Origin: an uncultured Sphingomonas sp.
GTDB taxonomy: Bacteria; Pseudomonadota; Alphaproteobacteria; Sphingomonadales; Sphingomonadaceae
NCBI GenBank assembly: GCA_946886645.1
Contig: CAMPIY010000007.1
Location: forward strand, 1-22,149
Reading direction: 5' to 3'
Length of the DNA: 22,149 nucleotides
In this document: positions 1 through 9,221 of the stretch, in pieces
How the letters are laid out: every line of letters begins with the position of its first letter
How positions within the stretch are numbered: position 1 is the stretch's first letter
Notes under the pieces: generated by a model
Seen by the model: only the letters and a program-made list of their open reading frames with translations
What the model was told of the DNA's origin: nothing
Databases searched by the model: none
Translations under genes and position numbers: made by a program

Positions 1-629
1 TCGCCCAGGATAACGGCAGCGGCATGCACACCCACATGTCGATCTGGAAGGGCGGAAAGCCGCTGTTCGCCGGCAACGGTTATGCCGGCCTCAGCGAAAT
101 GGCGCTCTACTTCATCGGCGGCGTCATCAAGCACGCTCGCGCGCTCAACGCCTTCACCAACCCCGCGACCAACAGCTACAAGCGGCTGGTCCCGGGCTTC
201 GAGGCACCGGTGCTGCTCGCTTACTCCAGCCGCAACCGCTCCGCCTCATGCCGCATCCCCTATGGTGCTGGCGAAAAGGCCAAACGCGTCGAGTTCCGCT
301 TCCCCGACGCCATGGCCAATCCCTATCTCGCATATGCGGCGCTGCTGATGGCCGGCCTCGACGGCATTCAGAACCGGATCCACCCGGGCGATGCGATGGA
401 CAAGAACCTCTATGACCTTCCCCCGGCCGAACTGGTCAATGTCCCCACGGTCTGCGGCAGCCTGCGCGAGGCGCTGGTCGCCCTCGGCAACGACCGCGAA
501 TTCCTGACCAAGGGCGACGTCTTCACCGACGACCAGATCGACGCCTACATCGAGCTGAAGTGGGAAGAGGTGATGCGCTGGGAAACCACCCCGTCGCCGG
601 TCGAATTCGACATGTATTATTCGTCGTAA
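1..629 (+). CDS. glnA: Glutamine synthetase type I, C-terminal part (5' end outside window)
   Basis: This is the last 208 residues of a cytoplasmic class I glutamine synthetase, which makes glutamine from glutamate, ammonia and ATP. The reading frame is already open at base 3 and enters through the [10 protein letters not shown] glutamate/ammonia-site motif, so the start codon lies upstream of the window. Further conserved blocks follow: [14 protein letters not shown], then [13 protein letters not shown], the active-site arginine segment. The segment [11 protein letters not shown] holds the tyrosine (codon at 411-413) that corresponds to the adenylylated tyrosine of GSI-beta enzymes, so control by GlnE-type adenylylation is expected. 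That regulation is inferred from the family. The protein ends with the usual family C-terminus, a short tail after a W-rich helix. No downstream gene is coupled to it; the PilZ gene starts 76 bases later. Confidence 0.97.
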   Translation, partial: AQDNGSGMHTHMSIWKGGKPLFAGNGYAGLSEMALYFIGGVIKHARALNAFTNPATNSYKRLVPGFEAPVLLAYSSRNRSASCRIPYGAGEKAKRVEFRFPDAMANPYLAYAALLMAGLDGIQNRIHPGDAMDKNLYDLPPAELVNVPTVCGSLREALVALGNDREFLTKGDVFTDDQIDAYIELKWEEVMRWETTPSPVEFDMYYSS

Positions 630-693
630 TTTTCCGGCGATAGTTACCTAATCGTAACCACTCGCACGTCATGGTCTTCGCGCCATGGCGTGC

Positions 694-698
694 GAGGT
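694..698 (+). promoter_or_regulatory. Ribosome binding site that decides the PilZ gene start
   Basis: GAGGT lies 7 bases before the ATG at 706. The in-frame ATG at 685 has no purine-rich sequence in front of it, so 706 is the better start even though the frame is open further upstream. Confidence 0.55.
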
Positions 699-705
699 CA
701 CTTCG

Positions 706-1656
706 ATGAACAGTTTTCGCTCGGCTATCCTCACGGGGAAGAGCCTGCGGACAGACCCGGTCGTCCGCGACAAGACCGGGCGCGGTGCCGAAACCGACGA
801 TCTGTCGTCGGTGGAAGTGCCGCGGGAAGAAACTCGCACCCAGGATCACCGCGATGACGATCGTCATCGCCTGGAAAACGAGGCCGCGACGGCGCGTTTC
901 GACGGTCAGGACCATGAGGTCGAGCTGATCAACCTGTCAGGCGGCGGTGCGATGATCCGCGCCGACTTCACCCCGCGCCTGTGGGAGCGAGTCGACCTGA
1001 AATTCGCCGAGGGGGCCGAAATCGAATGCGCCGTTCGCTGGCTGCGCGGCGACCGCGTCGGCCTGGAATTCGCCCACGAGACCCGCATCGATTGCGATCC
1101 GGAGGCCCGGGACGCGCTCCTGCTGGACGTTGTCCGCCGCAGTTTTCCGGACGCGACGATCCATTCGTCGCCGGAGCCCGAGGTCAAACCCAAGGCCAAA
1201 GCCAAAGCCGAGCCAAAGCCCGAAGAGGAAGATGATTCGGTTGCCAACTCGCGTCGCACCGAGCGCCGCCACCCGCTGATCTGGAGCGGCGAAGTCTTCT
1301 ACAATCATTCGAACGACAAGGTGCGCCTCCGCAACATTTCGGAGCATGGCACGCTGATCGAAGCTCCGGTAAGCTATCCGCTGGGCGCGGAGCTTTTTCT
1401 CGACATGGGGGACGCAGGCCAGCATTTCGCTACGGTCAGCTGGACGTGCGGCGACAAGGTCGGGTTGCAATTCGCCAAGCCGTTCAACCTCAAGCTGCTC
1501 GGTTCGGTGAAGCCGGAAGTCGCGCCCGCGATGATGACCCGCCCAGGGCCCGCCGGGCGTTTGTCCGCCGAGAAAGACAATCCCTGGGCAGAAGGCTGGG
1601 GCCGTCAGTCGATCGACGAGCTTCGCGACGATCTCGAGGGCTTCCTCAAGCGCTAA
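706..1656 (+). CDS. Tandem PilZ-domain protein
   Basis: The 316-residue protein carries two PilZ domains, the family that binds cyclic di-GMP. Domain 1 spans about residues 49-125, with an RxxxR-type motif (RDDDR, 49-53) and NLSGGG (NxSxxG, 77-82). Domain 2 spans about residues 183-258, with RRTERR (183-188) and NISEHG (210-215). Both signature motifs are therefore present twice, so each domain could bind ligand; this is read from sequence only. A charged linker of lysine, alanine, glutamate and proline (about 158-178) separates them. There is no signal peptide or membrane segment, so it should be cytoplasmic. No output domain is visible, which suggests it acts by protein-protein contact. I prefer the start at 706 over the ATG at 685 because only 706 has a well-placed ribosome binding site. 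It ends overlapping the convergent permease gene by four bases. Confidence 0.88.
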   Translation: MNSFRSAILTGKSLRTDPVVRDKTGRGAETDDLSSVEVPREETRTQDHRDDDRHRLENEAATARFDGQDHEVELINLSGGGAMIRADFTPRLWERVDLKFAEGAEIECAVRWLRGDRVGLEFAHETRIDCDPEARDALLLDVVRRSFPDATIHSSPEPEVKPKAKAKAEPKPEEEDDSVANSRRTERRHPLIWSGEVFYNHSNDKVRLRNISEHGTLIEAPVSYPLGAELFLDMGDAGQHFATVSWTCGDKVGLQFAKPFNLKLLGSVKPEVAPAMMTRPGPAGRLSAEKDNPWAEGWGRQSIDELRDDLEGFLKR

Positions 1657-2942
1657 TCCTCCAGGATCTGGCTGGTCAGTTTCGTTTCCCGCATCCGCAG
1701 CACCGCGACGAGGTAGGCCGCGGCAAGCAGCGATATATAGATGTAGAACCAATTCTCGTGGCCGATGTCCTTGAACCACAAGGCGATATATTCGGCCGTT
1801 CCGCCGAAAATCGCATTGGCCAAGGCATAGGGAAGCGCGACGCCCAGTGCGCGGATATCCGCCGGGAACAGCTCCGCCTTCACGATCGCATTGATCGACG
1901 TATAGCCGGTCACCATCACCAGCGCGCTCATGACCAGCGCGAAGGCCGTCAGCTCGCTGTCGGCGGTGCCCAATAAGGTGAAGATGGGATAGGTGAATAG
2001 CGTCCCGCACACGCCGAAGAAGATCATCATGGGCCTGCGCCCAAGTTTGTCGGACAACCTTCCCGCAATCGGTTGCAACAGCAACATCACCGCGAGCGCG
2101 ACCGTCATGATCCGCGAAGCGGTGGCCCGGTCGAACCCGCTCGTGTTCACCAGGAACTTCTGAAGATAGATGGTGTAGGTATAGAAGGCCGCGGTCCCGC
2201 CGGCCGTGATCGCGATCACCAGCAACACTTCGCGCGGATGATGGCGCATCAGGTTGAGCATCGTCGATTGGCGGCGTTCCGGCGCTTTCGCTACATTCTC
2301 ATAGCTCAACGTCTCGCTGAGCCGGCGGCGGATGATGAACACGACGACCGCCAGCACCGCGCCGACGGCGAACCCGATCCGCCATCCCCAGGCCTGCATT
2401 GCCGTCTCGCCAAGCATCGATTGCAGGAAGAGGAGCAGCCCGAGCGCGCAAAGCTGTCCGCCGATGATCGTGACGTAGAGAAAGCTGGACCAGAAACCGC
2501 GCCGTTCGCGATCGGCGATTTCGGAAAGATAGGTGGCACTCGAGCCATATTCGCCGCCCAGGCTGATGCCCTGCAACAGTCGCGCCGCGATCAGGATGGC
2601 GGGAGACAACAGGCCGACGCTTTCGTAGGTCGGCGCCACCGCGATGGCGAGCGAACCGAGGCACATCAGGCTGACCGAAAGGCTCAATCCCGCCTTGCGC
2701 CCCTTGTGGTCGGCGTAAACCCCCATGATCCAGGCGCCGATGGGCCGGACCAGGAAGCCGATGGCGAAAACAGCGGCGGTCGACAGCAATTGCGCGGTCT
2801 GGTCGCCTTCCGGGAAGAAGCTGGGCGCGAAGTAGAGCGCGAAGGCCGCGTAAACATACCAGTCGAACCATTCGACCAAATTGCCGGCCGATCCGCCGAC
2901 GATGTTGATGAGCCGCTGCTTCGGGCCATGCGCTTCGTTCAT
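1653..2942 (-). CDS. kgtP: MHS-family MFS permease, alpha-ketoglutarate permease-like
   Basis: This 429-residue inner-membrane protein is a proton symporter of the metabolite:H+ symporter branch of the major facilitator superfamily. The N-terminus GNLVEWFDWYVYAAFALYF and the inner-loop motif ADHKGRKAG are typical of MHS permeases. The segment GGEYGSSATYLSE, followed by a GFWSSF...GGQL run, closely resembles the E. coli alpha-ketoglutarate permease KgtP, so 2-oxoglutarate or a similar dicarboxylate is the likely substrate. The substrate is an inference. About twelve hydrophobic segments can be counted. The start at 2942 overlaps the tamB stop by one base (TGATG). AAGGA sits about six bases upstream of this ATG, which favours it over the in-frame TTG three bases earlier. 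It is the last gene of the tamA-tamB operon, an unusual position for a transporter of this type. Confidence 0.85.
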   Translation of the reverse strand: MNEAHGPKQRLINIVGGSAGNLVEWFDWYVYAAFALYFAPSFFPEGDQTAQLLSTAAVFAIGFLVRPIGAWIMGVYADHKGRKAGLSLSVSLMCLGSLAIAVAPTYESVGLLSPAILIAARLLQGISLGGEYGSSATYLSEIADRERRGFWSSFLYVTIIGGQLCALGLLLFLQSMLGETAMQAWGWRIGFAVGAVLAVVVFIIRRRLSETLSYENVAKAPERRQSTMLNLMRHHPREVLLVIAITAGGTAAFYTYTIYLQKFLVNTSGFDRATASRIMTVALAVMLLLQPIAGRLSDKLGRRPMMIFFGVCGTLFTYPIFTLLGTADSELTAFALVMSALVMVTGYTSINAIVKAELFPADIRALGVALPYALANAIFGGTAEYIALWFKDIGHENWFYIYISLLAAAYLVAVLRMRETKLTSQILED

Positions 2943-5900
2943 CAATAATCCTTGCTGACGCGGACGTTGGCGCTGGTGCGGCCGATGGTCGAGATTGACG
3001 ACAGGAGCGAAAGCCAGCGGGTCACTTGGTACTCGACCCGGGTCGCGGAATAGCCCTGTCCGTCGGTAATCACCTCCACGAACAGTCTTCGCCCAATATA
3101 TTTTCCGGCGGAAATGGCGGTTTTCTGCCCAGTCGCAACGTCTGCCGGCAATATGCGCAGACGGTCGAGGCCAACTGCACGCCGCACCGCATTGATCGGA
3201 TCGAGATTGCCCGACCCCGATTGAAGCGCCGCCACCGCCGAGGCCAGTTGCAGCGCTTCGGGCGCCGACAGGTTGGTGATCGATGTGCCGAAGAGGATGC
3301 GCGAAAGAAGTTCGTCCTGCGGCAGTTGCGGAACGCTGGCAAAGCGGATTTCCGGATGCAGGCCGGTTCCGCCAACGATCACGCTGGCATCAAGGCCCTG
3401 AACCTGCGCTTCCGCACGGATATCGAGCTGCGGATCGGGCGGAGTCTCACCGCGGAAGCGGATTACCCCATGCGCCAGCCTGAAATTCCTTCCGGCGAAG
3501 TCGTAATCGCCGCGAATCAGGTCGGCCCGGCCCGTGAAGCGCGGCGCGTCGGCGGTCCCCCCGATCTTCAGGTTGGTCGTCCAGCGACTGTCGATCCCCA
3601 GGCCGCGCACCGTCAGGTCGCCACCCGCCACGTCGAAATCCAGCTTCCACGGGTGCAGCTGCTCCACCTCGATATCGGCGTCGAAATCCTGCCCGACGTT
3701 GCGCACGTTGAGCTGTGGCACGGACGCCGCGGCGCTGGCGCGGCCGAGCGTGAAGCGGCCGCTGTTGAGGCGGAAATTGCCGCTGATCGTACCGCCGTCC
3801 CCGTTCGAGCGCACCGCGAGCGGCCCGGTCACCGTCGCCGCGATATCGTCGCGCGCCAGCAGCCTTGCGCGATTGGCCTGGAATTTCAGGTCGAGGCTGG
3901 TCTTGCCGCCCGAGAAATCGACCGTTCCGCTTCCCGTCAGCGACCCGCCGCCTGGTGTGGTTCCTGTGATGCCGGAGAATATCAGCCGGGAGCCGTTGAA
4001 GCGGCCTTGGGCCTGCACTTGCTCGACGATGGTGCCGGTGACGGCGCTTTCCAGCCGCGCGCCGTCGGCCTTGATCGATCCGCGAATTTGCGGGTCGACC
4101 AACCGGCCGCCGATATCCGCCCCGACGGCAATTGGCCCCGACAGGTCGAATATCTCGACCCCCGACAGCCGCCACAGCGTGTCCGCCGGCCCGGCATAGC
4201 GAAGCTGGAACAGCATCGGCGCGTTCATCAGTTCGGCGACGATCGGCCCACGCCCCAGCGGCGCAAACCTTGCCTGCGCCCGGCCGATGGTCTTGCCGTC
4301 GCTGACCGCCACGGCGCGCATCGCCGCGCGGCCATTGTTCAGCACCGCATTGACCCCGACGTCGATTGGCTTCGACGCCAGCACCAGCCCGGCGCGGGTC
4401 AGGCCGCGCACGCGAAGGTTCGCGCTGCCCGTCGGCTGCCCGTCCCAGCGATATTCCACACGGCCGCTGGCCATCCCGCCAAGCCCGGCCTTGGGCCAGA
4501 CAATGTCGAGCAATTGCAGGGGCATCCGCTCGATATCCGCGCGAAGCTCCGGCCGGTCGCCGGTGCGGCCCGACAGCGTGCCCCTGCCCCCGGCAAAGCG
4601 CACCCGCGTCGGCGCGATCTGCCAGCCGCCCTCGACCCGCGTGATCACCGCCGGGCTTTCCAGGGTCAGCGGCCGCCGGTCGAGCAGCCCGCGCCCGGTC
4701 ACGCTGATCCGGTCGGGCGTGACATTGGCCAGCGCCACCAGTTCGAACGAGGTCCGCCGGGTCCCCGCCAGCGCCGCCCTCACCTGCCCGCTTCCGTTGA
4801 CCAGCTTCGCATTGGCCGTCACTCGCGCCAGCGTAATTCCGCTGGTGGTCAGGCCCCGCGCGCTCAGCACGCCGTCAAGCGTCGTCGCTCCATCGGCAAG
4901 GATGATGTTCCCGTCGATCCGGCCCGAGCGCATGGACAATTGCGGCGGCCCGGGGATGGAGAAATTGTTCGCAGCAAGGTGCGCTTCGATCTTCTGCGCG
5001 CCATTGACCGGCGCGAACCCCAGCGTCCCGTCGAGCTCACCGCCCGCGATCCGCAATAGCCCGCTAAACCCGCCCGGATCGGCCCTCAAGTCGCCGCTCG
5101 CCGTGGTTCCCGCGACATCGAGCGCGGCGATGGCGATCGTCGCCCGCCCGCCGCGCGGCAGCAGGATATTGCCGTTCGACGTGAACGGCCCCAGCCGCGA
5201 CTGGCCATTGGCGCGATAGGCGAAGCCTTGCGCTGTCGGGTCGAGGAACAGGGTCATGTCGCGGATGCCGAGCGCCTCGTTCGGGCTTTCCAGGAACAGC
5301 TCGACCTTCGGCCGTTCGATGGGTCCGTCCAATCGCACCCTGAGCGGCCCATATTCCGCCTGCCGCCCGCGCGCCTCGATCAGGAAGGTCCCGTCGCGGC
5401 GGCGGATGCCCTGCCCCGACAGCCTCAGCTTGGGCGAATAAAGCTGTAAATTGGTGAGGTGGAGCACGCCGTCATTGCCGCGCTCCAGATCGGTGGTCAG
5501 CCGCGGCAAGCCGCCCGTCAGGCTCGCGAAGAAGCTATTGTCGAGCCGCCGCACCCAGGCCTGCGCCTTGCCGACGACCCGCGACCCCTTGCCGCCGGGA
5601 CCGGGAACGACCTTCAGTTGCGTCTCGACATCGACGATGCCCAGGCCGGGGATCAGGTAGCGCTTCAGTCCGCCCGAAATGGCAATGTCGAACCGCCCGG
5701 TCTTGAGGTCGATCAGCAGCGATATGATGCCGTTCAGCCGCGCGCTGCGCAGCTTCAGCTTCTCGCCGCGCACTAGTTGAGGCGTGATCGACAGCATCCC
5801 CTCGATGCTGATGTTGGCCAGTATCCCACCAGCGACATCGCCAAGCCCGGTGATCGCCCGCGCCTTCAGGATCAGCGGCACGCGCATCGGCCAGGGCGAC

Positions 5901-7117
5901 AGCTTGCCGCGCCCCATCGCCTGCACATCGACGAACCCCGTCTTGTCGAACGCGACCTGCGGGCTGGTCAGCCGATAGGCGTAATCCGCCCGATCCATCG
6001 GCCCGTCGAGCGTCCATACCATCCGCACATTGCGGCCGGTCATGTTGGGGAACAGCGCGGGCGGCCTCAGCAGATCGATCCCAAGGTTAACCTTGTCGTA
6101 TCGATTGTCGGCGAAACTCACCATCCCCTTCGCCACCGCGCGCAGCGACGGCGACGCCAGCGCCAGTTGGCCGTCGAGAATGCGCTTCAGGAAGGTCGCT
6201 TCGCCCGTCACCCGCACCTGCGGCGCGGTCAGCCGCTGCAGCTTGCCCTTCAGGAAAGGCGACGGCGCGAGCAGGCCGGTCAGCCGATAACGTCCGCTGT
6301 CCGCCGCCAGCGCCAGGTCCACTGCCGTCCTCCGCTCGACCAGCAGTTTCGCCGAGCCCCGCCAACGGCTCCACGTCCCGTCGCCGGCAATGGTAAGGTC
6401 GATCGGCCGCTTCAGCCCGACAATCGCCGGGATCAGCCCGTCCGCGGGCGCGATGGCGCGCACGTCGATGTCGAAGCGGTCACGGTCCGGCTCGGCGTCG
6501 ATCTTCGCCGCCATCCGGTCGCCGTCCAGCATCGCCAGCTGCAGCCCGACCATCGCCCGCCCCGCGCGAATGTCGGCCTCGCCCAGCACGCTCCCCGTCC
6601 GTGCCGTCCCGCTGACTCCCTTGGCCAGTTCCAGCCGGTCGACCTTCAGCCGCCCGATGTGAATGTCGAAATCGGGCAGGATCGGTCCCTTGCGCCCCGT
6701 CTTGCGGAGCTTGGGAAGCCGCTCCAGCCGGACCAGCTTCGATTCCAGCCGGTCGATGTGCAGGCTGTTGTAGAGCCACGCCCCCGGCGCCCAGTCGAGC
6801 GTGATTTCCGGACTGGTCAGGAACACGCCCTGCGGATCGCTGACCGCCACCCCTTTCAGATGCGCTTCGCCGTAGATCGACCCCTCGATCCTCGCCACTC
6901 GGATTCGAAGACCGGTCGCCGTTTCGACCTGCCCGATTCGGTCGACGATGAACCGATGCCCCGGCGCCGTGTCGAGCAGCACCAGCGCCCCCGCCAACAG
7001 CACCAGCAGCACCAGCAGCAGCGCCAAAAACTCGTTGAACAGCCGCCGCGTCCAGTGGCGCCGCAAGCTGATCTTCTCGCCCCCCGCTTCGCGCGATGCG
7101 ACCAGCACCTCGGCCAT
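2942..7117 (-). CDS. tamB: Translocation and assembly module protein TamB (DUF490)
   Basis: TamB is a very long periplasm-spanning protein anchored in the inner membrane. It works with TamA in outer-membrane biogenesis, and the family is also implicated in phospholipid transport between membranes. At 1391 residues it is in the usual size range. A positively charged N-terminus is followed by one membrane helix (about residues 28-48) and then more than 1200 residues of repetitive beta-rich sequence alternating glycine, leucine, arginine and aspartate. The C-terminal conserved TamB/DUF490 region is clear, with the segments IRGDYDFAGRNF, GVIRFRGETPPDPQLDIRAE and LPQDELLSRILFG. The gene starts one base inside the tamA stop (TGATG), so the two are almost certainly co-translated. 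No good Shine-Dalgarno precedes the ATG, which fits translational coupling. Confidence 0.95.
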   Translation of the reverse strand: MAEVLVASREAGGEKISLRRHWTRRLFNEFLALLLVLLVLLAGALVLLDTAPGHRFIVDRIGQVETATGLRIRVARIEGSIYGEAHLKGVAVSDPQGVFLTSPEITLDWAPGAWLYNSLHIDRLESKLVRLERLPKLRKTGRKGPILPDFDIHIGRLKVDRLELAKGVSGTARTGSVLGEADIRAGRAMVGLQLAMLDGDRMAAKIDAEPDRDRFDIDVRAIAPADGLIPAIVGLKRPIDLTIAGDGTWSRWRGSAKLLVERRTAVDLALAADSGRYRLTGLLAPSPFLKGKLQRLTAPQVRVTGEATFLKRILDGQLALASPSLRAVAKGMVSFADNRYDKVNLGIDLLRPPALFPNMTGRNVRMVWTLDGPMDRADYAYRLTSPQVAFDKTGFVDVQAMGRGKLSPWPMRVPLILKARAITGLGDVAGGILANISIEGMLSITPQLVRGEKLKLRSARLNGIISLLIDLKTGRFDIAISGGLKRYLIPGLGIVDVETQLKVVPGPGGKGSRVVGKAQAWVRRLDNSFFASLTGGLPRLTTDLERGNDGVLHLTNLQLYSPKLRLSGQGIRRRDGTFLIEARGRQAEYGPLRVRLDGPIERPKVELFLESPNEALGIRDMTLFLDPTAQGFAYRANGQSRLGPFTSNGNILLPRGGRATIAIAALDVAGTTASGDLRADPGGFSGLLRIAGGELDGTLGFAPVNGAQKIEAHLAANNFSIPGPPQLSMRSGRIDGNIILADGATTLDGVLSARGLTTSGITLARVTANAKLVNGSGQVRAALAGTRRTSFELVALANVTPDRISVTGRGLLDRRPLTLESPAVITRVEGGWQIAPTRVRFAGGRGTLSGRTGDRPELRADIERMPLQLLDIVWPKAGLGGMASGRVEYRWDGQPTGSANLRVRGLTRAGLVLASKPIDVGVNAVLNNGRAAMRAVAVSDGKTIGRAQARFAPLGRGPIVAELMNAPMLFQLRYAGPADTLWRLSGVEIFDLSGPIAVGADIGGRLVDPQIRGSIKADGARLESAVTGTIVEQVQAQGRFNGSRLIFSGITGTTPGGGSLTGSGTVDFSGGKTSLDLKFQANRARLLARDDIAATVTGPLAVRSNGDGGTISGNFRLNSGRFTLGRASAAASVPQLNVRNVGQDFDADIEVEQLHPWKLDFDVAGGDLTVRGLGIDSRWTTNLKIGGTADAPRFTGRADLIRGDYDFAGRNFRLAHGVIRFRGETPPDPQLDIRAEAQVQGLDASVIVGGTGLHPEIRFASVPQLPQDELLSRILFGTSITNLSAPEALQLASAVAALQSGSGNLDPINAVRRAVGLDRLRILPADVATGQKTAISAGKYIGRRLFVEVITDGQGYSATRVEYQVTRWLSLLSSISTIGRTSANVRVSKDY

Positions 7118-9141
7118 CAGAAGGCCTGGCCCAGGCTGACGACCACCGCGATCCGGCCGTCATCCTTCTGCGGGTTGAGCGGGGTGCCAACATCGATACG
7201 GATCGGGCCGAAGCTCGAATAATATCGCGCGCCGATCCCGACGCCGATCTGCCAGTCCTTGAAGTCGGGCATCGCCTCGGTCGACAGCGTTCCGCCGTCG
7301 ATGAACGGCACGATCCCGAAATTGCCGCCGAACGCCTTCAGCCGGATGCGCGCCTCCAGGCTGAACTCCGCCAGGCTGCGCCCGCCGATCGGGTCGCCGT
7401 CGATGTCGCGCGGCCCCAGCCGCTGATAGCCGTAACCGCGCACCGATCCGCCGCCGCCGGCATAGAAGCGCCGCGACGGGGCTATGTCGTCGCGCTGGGC
7501 GCCGAGGATCGAACCCAGCCGGATCCGTCCCGCCGCGACGACGCTGTCCGACACTGGATGATAGGCGCTCGCATCGAACTGCGCGCGGACATAGGGGAAG
7601 CTGCCGCCCTGGAAGCTGATTTCCGGGCTGACGCGCCCCAGCAACCGGAACCCCTTGGTCGGGTTGAGCAAGTCGTCGCTTTCGTCGAGCCCCAAGCTCG
7701 CCGGCAGAGCGCCGATGAAGAAGGTCCGCCGCCTCGGCTCGCCGGTCGCCTCGATCGTGTCGCGCTCGTCGGTCGCGACCAGCTCCGCTCCCAGGCTCCA
7801 GGTCCATTTCTTCTGCCAGATGAAATTGCTCTGCCGTTCGATCCCGCCGGACAGCGATGCCGTCTTGGCCTCGAACGCATCGCGGTCGACATGGCTGACC
7901 AGCGCCTGGGCATTCAGCACCTGGTCGCGCCGCAGCCAGTTGTTACGCCGGAAGGAAACCGCGGCGAGTTGTTCCTGCGTCCCGCCGACCGCGCGTAGCG
8001 TTAGCGCTCCCTCGGGATTGAAAAAGTTGCGATGCTGCCAGCTCGCTTCGGCGCGGAAGCCTTCGCCAGTGCCATAGCCGACCTCTGCCGCGATGGTCCG
8101 CATCGGCGCGGGCTCCAGCTTGACCGCCAGGTCGATCGTCCGCCCCTCGTCGCGCGGGACCTGACGAACCTCGACCGACGCGACCAGCCCCGTCGCGACC
8201 AGTGCCCGTCGAAGATCGTCGACATCGCTTCGATCGAACCGGTCGCCGGGTTTGAAGCGCCCAATCCGCTGCACATGCCGTGCGGAAAATGGCGGCTCTC
8301 CGGTCACCGTAATTTGCCCGAAGCGCGCGACGGGGCCGGGCGTCACCGGCAGTATCAGCCGTGCAACCTGCTGCTCATGATCGACGACGATGTCCTGCTC
8401 GCCGACCTTGGCCGTGGCGTATCCGCCTTCACCAAGCGCGACCTGGAGCGCGACGCCCGCGTCAATCACGTTCTGCGCAATGACAGGATCACCGGCCTTG
8501 ACCGCGAAGGCCTGGCGCAACTCGGCTGCCGCTTCCCCGGCGGCCGCATCCAGTCCGGGAAGCTCGACGCTTTCAAACCGGTATTGCGCGCCGGGTGTGG
8601 CAGACAGCGTTACCGCCAACGTGTCTCCGGCTGCCTCGATGCGCGGCTCGACGAAGGCGTCATAATATCCCTGGCTTCGAAGCAGTTCCGCAAGCAGTTC
8701 GGCGTCCGCCCGCGCGCGGCGGTCGACCTGCGCCGCGTTGGCCTCGTCATCCCGATCGGCCTCCAGCGCGGACCGTTCCTTGAAGCCCTCTCGAATCGCC
8801 TCTGCTTCGGCCACAGGATCGATGCCCGCCAGCGACCAGCGATAGCTTCGCGTGGTGGAAGCATCCTCGACGCGCTCGGCCGCGGCTTCGGTTGCGGCGG
8901 CGGCATCCTCCGGCGCGACGCCTTCCACCTCCGGCGGTGGAGCGGGGTCGGGCGCGTTCATGTCGGGCCATTCCACGCCCAGGTCCGGCAATGCATCGAG
9001 CGGCGCGGAAGGATCGAGCTCGGCCGGATCGGCCGGCGGTTGCGTCGCCTGCGCGCAAAGCGGGGCCGCGCCGAGCGCCAGCCCGGCACAGCCCGCAAGC
9101 CAGCGAAATGCGGTTCTCCGCCCGGAACGACCCTCGCCCAT
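7117..9141 (-). CDS. tamA: Translocation and assembly module protein TamA (Omp85 family)
   Basis: TamA is an outer-membrane beta-barrel of the Omp85/BamA family that pairs with TamB. The 674-residue protein begins with a signal peptide: an arginine-rich start (RSGRR), a hydrophobic core and an AxA-type site at CAQA. POTRA-type modules cover roughly residues 95-320 and the 16-strand barrel region the rest. The loop-6 Omp85 motif appears as SVRGYGYQRLGP. The last residue is phenylalanine, as expected for a BAM substrate. I chose the ATG at 9141 because the ATG at 9192 would put 17 extra residues before the signal peptide and lies in the loop of a GC-rich hairpin. An acidic, proline- and alanine-rich stretch of about 60-70 residues lies between the signal peptide and the first POTRA module, making the protein longer than the E. 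coli homologue. Its stop overlaps the tamB start. Confidence 0.92.
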   Translation of the reverse strand: MGEGRSGRRTAFRWLAGCAGLALGAAPLCAQATQPPADPAELDPSAPLDALPDLGVEWPDMNAPDPAPPPEVEGVAPEDAAAATEAAAERVEDASTTRSYRWSLAGIDPVAEAEAIREGFKERSALEADRDDEANAAQVDRRARADAELLAELLRSQGYYDAFVEPRIEAAGDTLAVTLSATPGAQYRFESVELPGLDAAAGEAAAELRQAFAVKAGDPVIAQNVIDAGVALQVALGEGGYATAKVGEQDIVVDHEQQVARLILPVTPGPVARFGQITVTGEPPFSARHVQRIGRFKPGDRFDRSDVDDLRRALVATGLVASVEVRQVPRDEGRTIDLAVKLEPAPMRTIAAEVGYGTGEGFRAEASWQHRNFFNPEGALTLRAVGGTQEQLAAVSFRRNNWLRRDQVLNAQALVSHVDRDAFEAKTASLSGGIERQSNFIWQKKWTWSLGAELVATDERDTIEATGEPRRRTFFIGALPASLGLDESDDLLNPTKGFRLLGRVSPEISFQGGSFPYVRAQFDASAYHPVSDSVVAAGRIRLGSILGAQRDDIAPSRRFYAGGGGSVRGYGYQRLGPRDIDGDPIGGRSLAEFSLEARIRLKAFGGNFGIVPFIDGGTLSTEAMPDFKDWQIGVGIGARYYSSFGPIRIDVGTPLNPQKDDGRIAVVVSLGQAF

Positions 9142-9182
9142 CGGGGCGAGCCTAGCATGGGCGAACGGAGACGCCACCTCCC

Positions 9183-9206
9183 GCGCGCGCACATGTTGGC
9201 GCGCGC
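9183..9206. repeat. GC-rich hairpin between the small minus-strand ORF and tamA
   Basis: GCGCGCGC (9183-9190) and GCGCGCGC (9199-9206) can pair into an 8-bp stem around an 8-base loop that contains ACATGT. The right arm also sits in the 12-bp palindrome TGGCGCGCGCCA (9197-9208). No T-tract follows on either strand, so it is not a classic intrinsic terminator. It could slow or attenuate transcription into tamA, which is only a guess. Confidence 0.4.
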
Positions 9207-9221
9207 CACGGGCGGTTCGGC

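Noticed and set aside
643..658. GTTAC-N6-GTAAC inverted repeat between glnA and the PilZ gene
   Set aside because: Only five paired bases per arm, followed by no T-tract; too short to call an operator or terminator.
3026..5059. 677-codon open frame on the plus strand opposite tamB
   Set aside because: It is antisense to a clear TamB coding region, its translation is arginine-, proline- and glutamine-rich without domains, and such frames arise from the GC bias at third positions.
5777..7222. 481-codon open frame on the plus strand opposite the tamB start
   Set aside because: Same reasons: low-complexity R/P/Q/D translation opposite a recognised gene.
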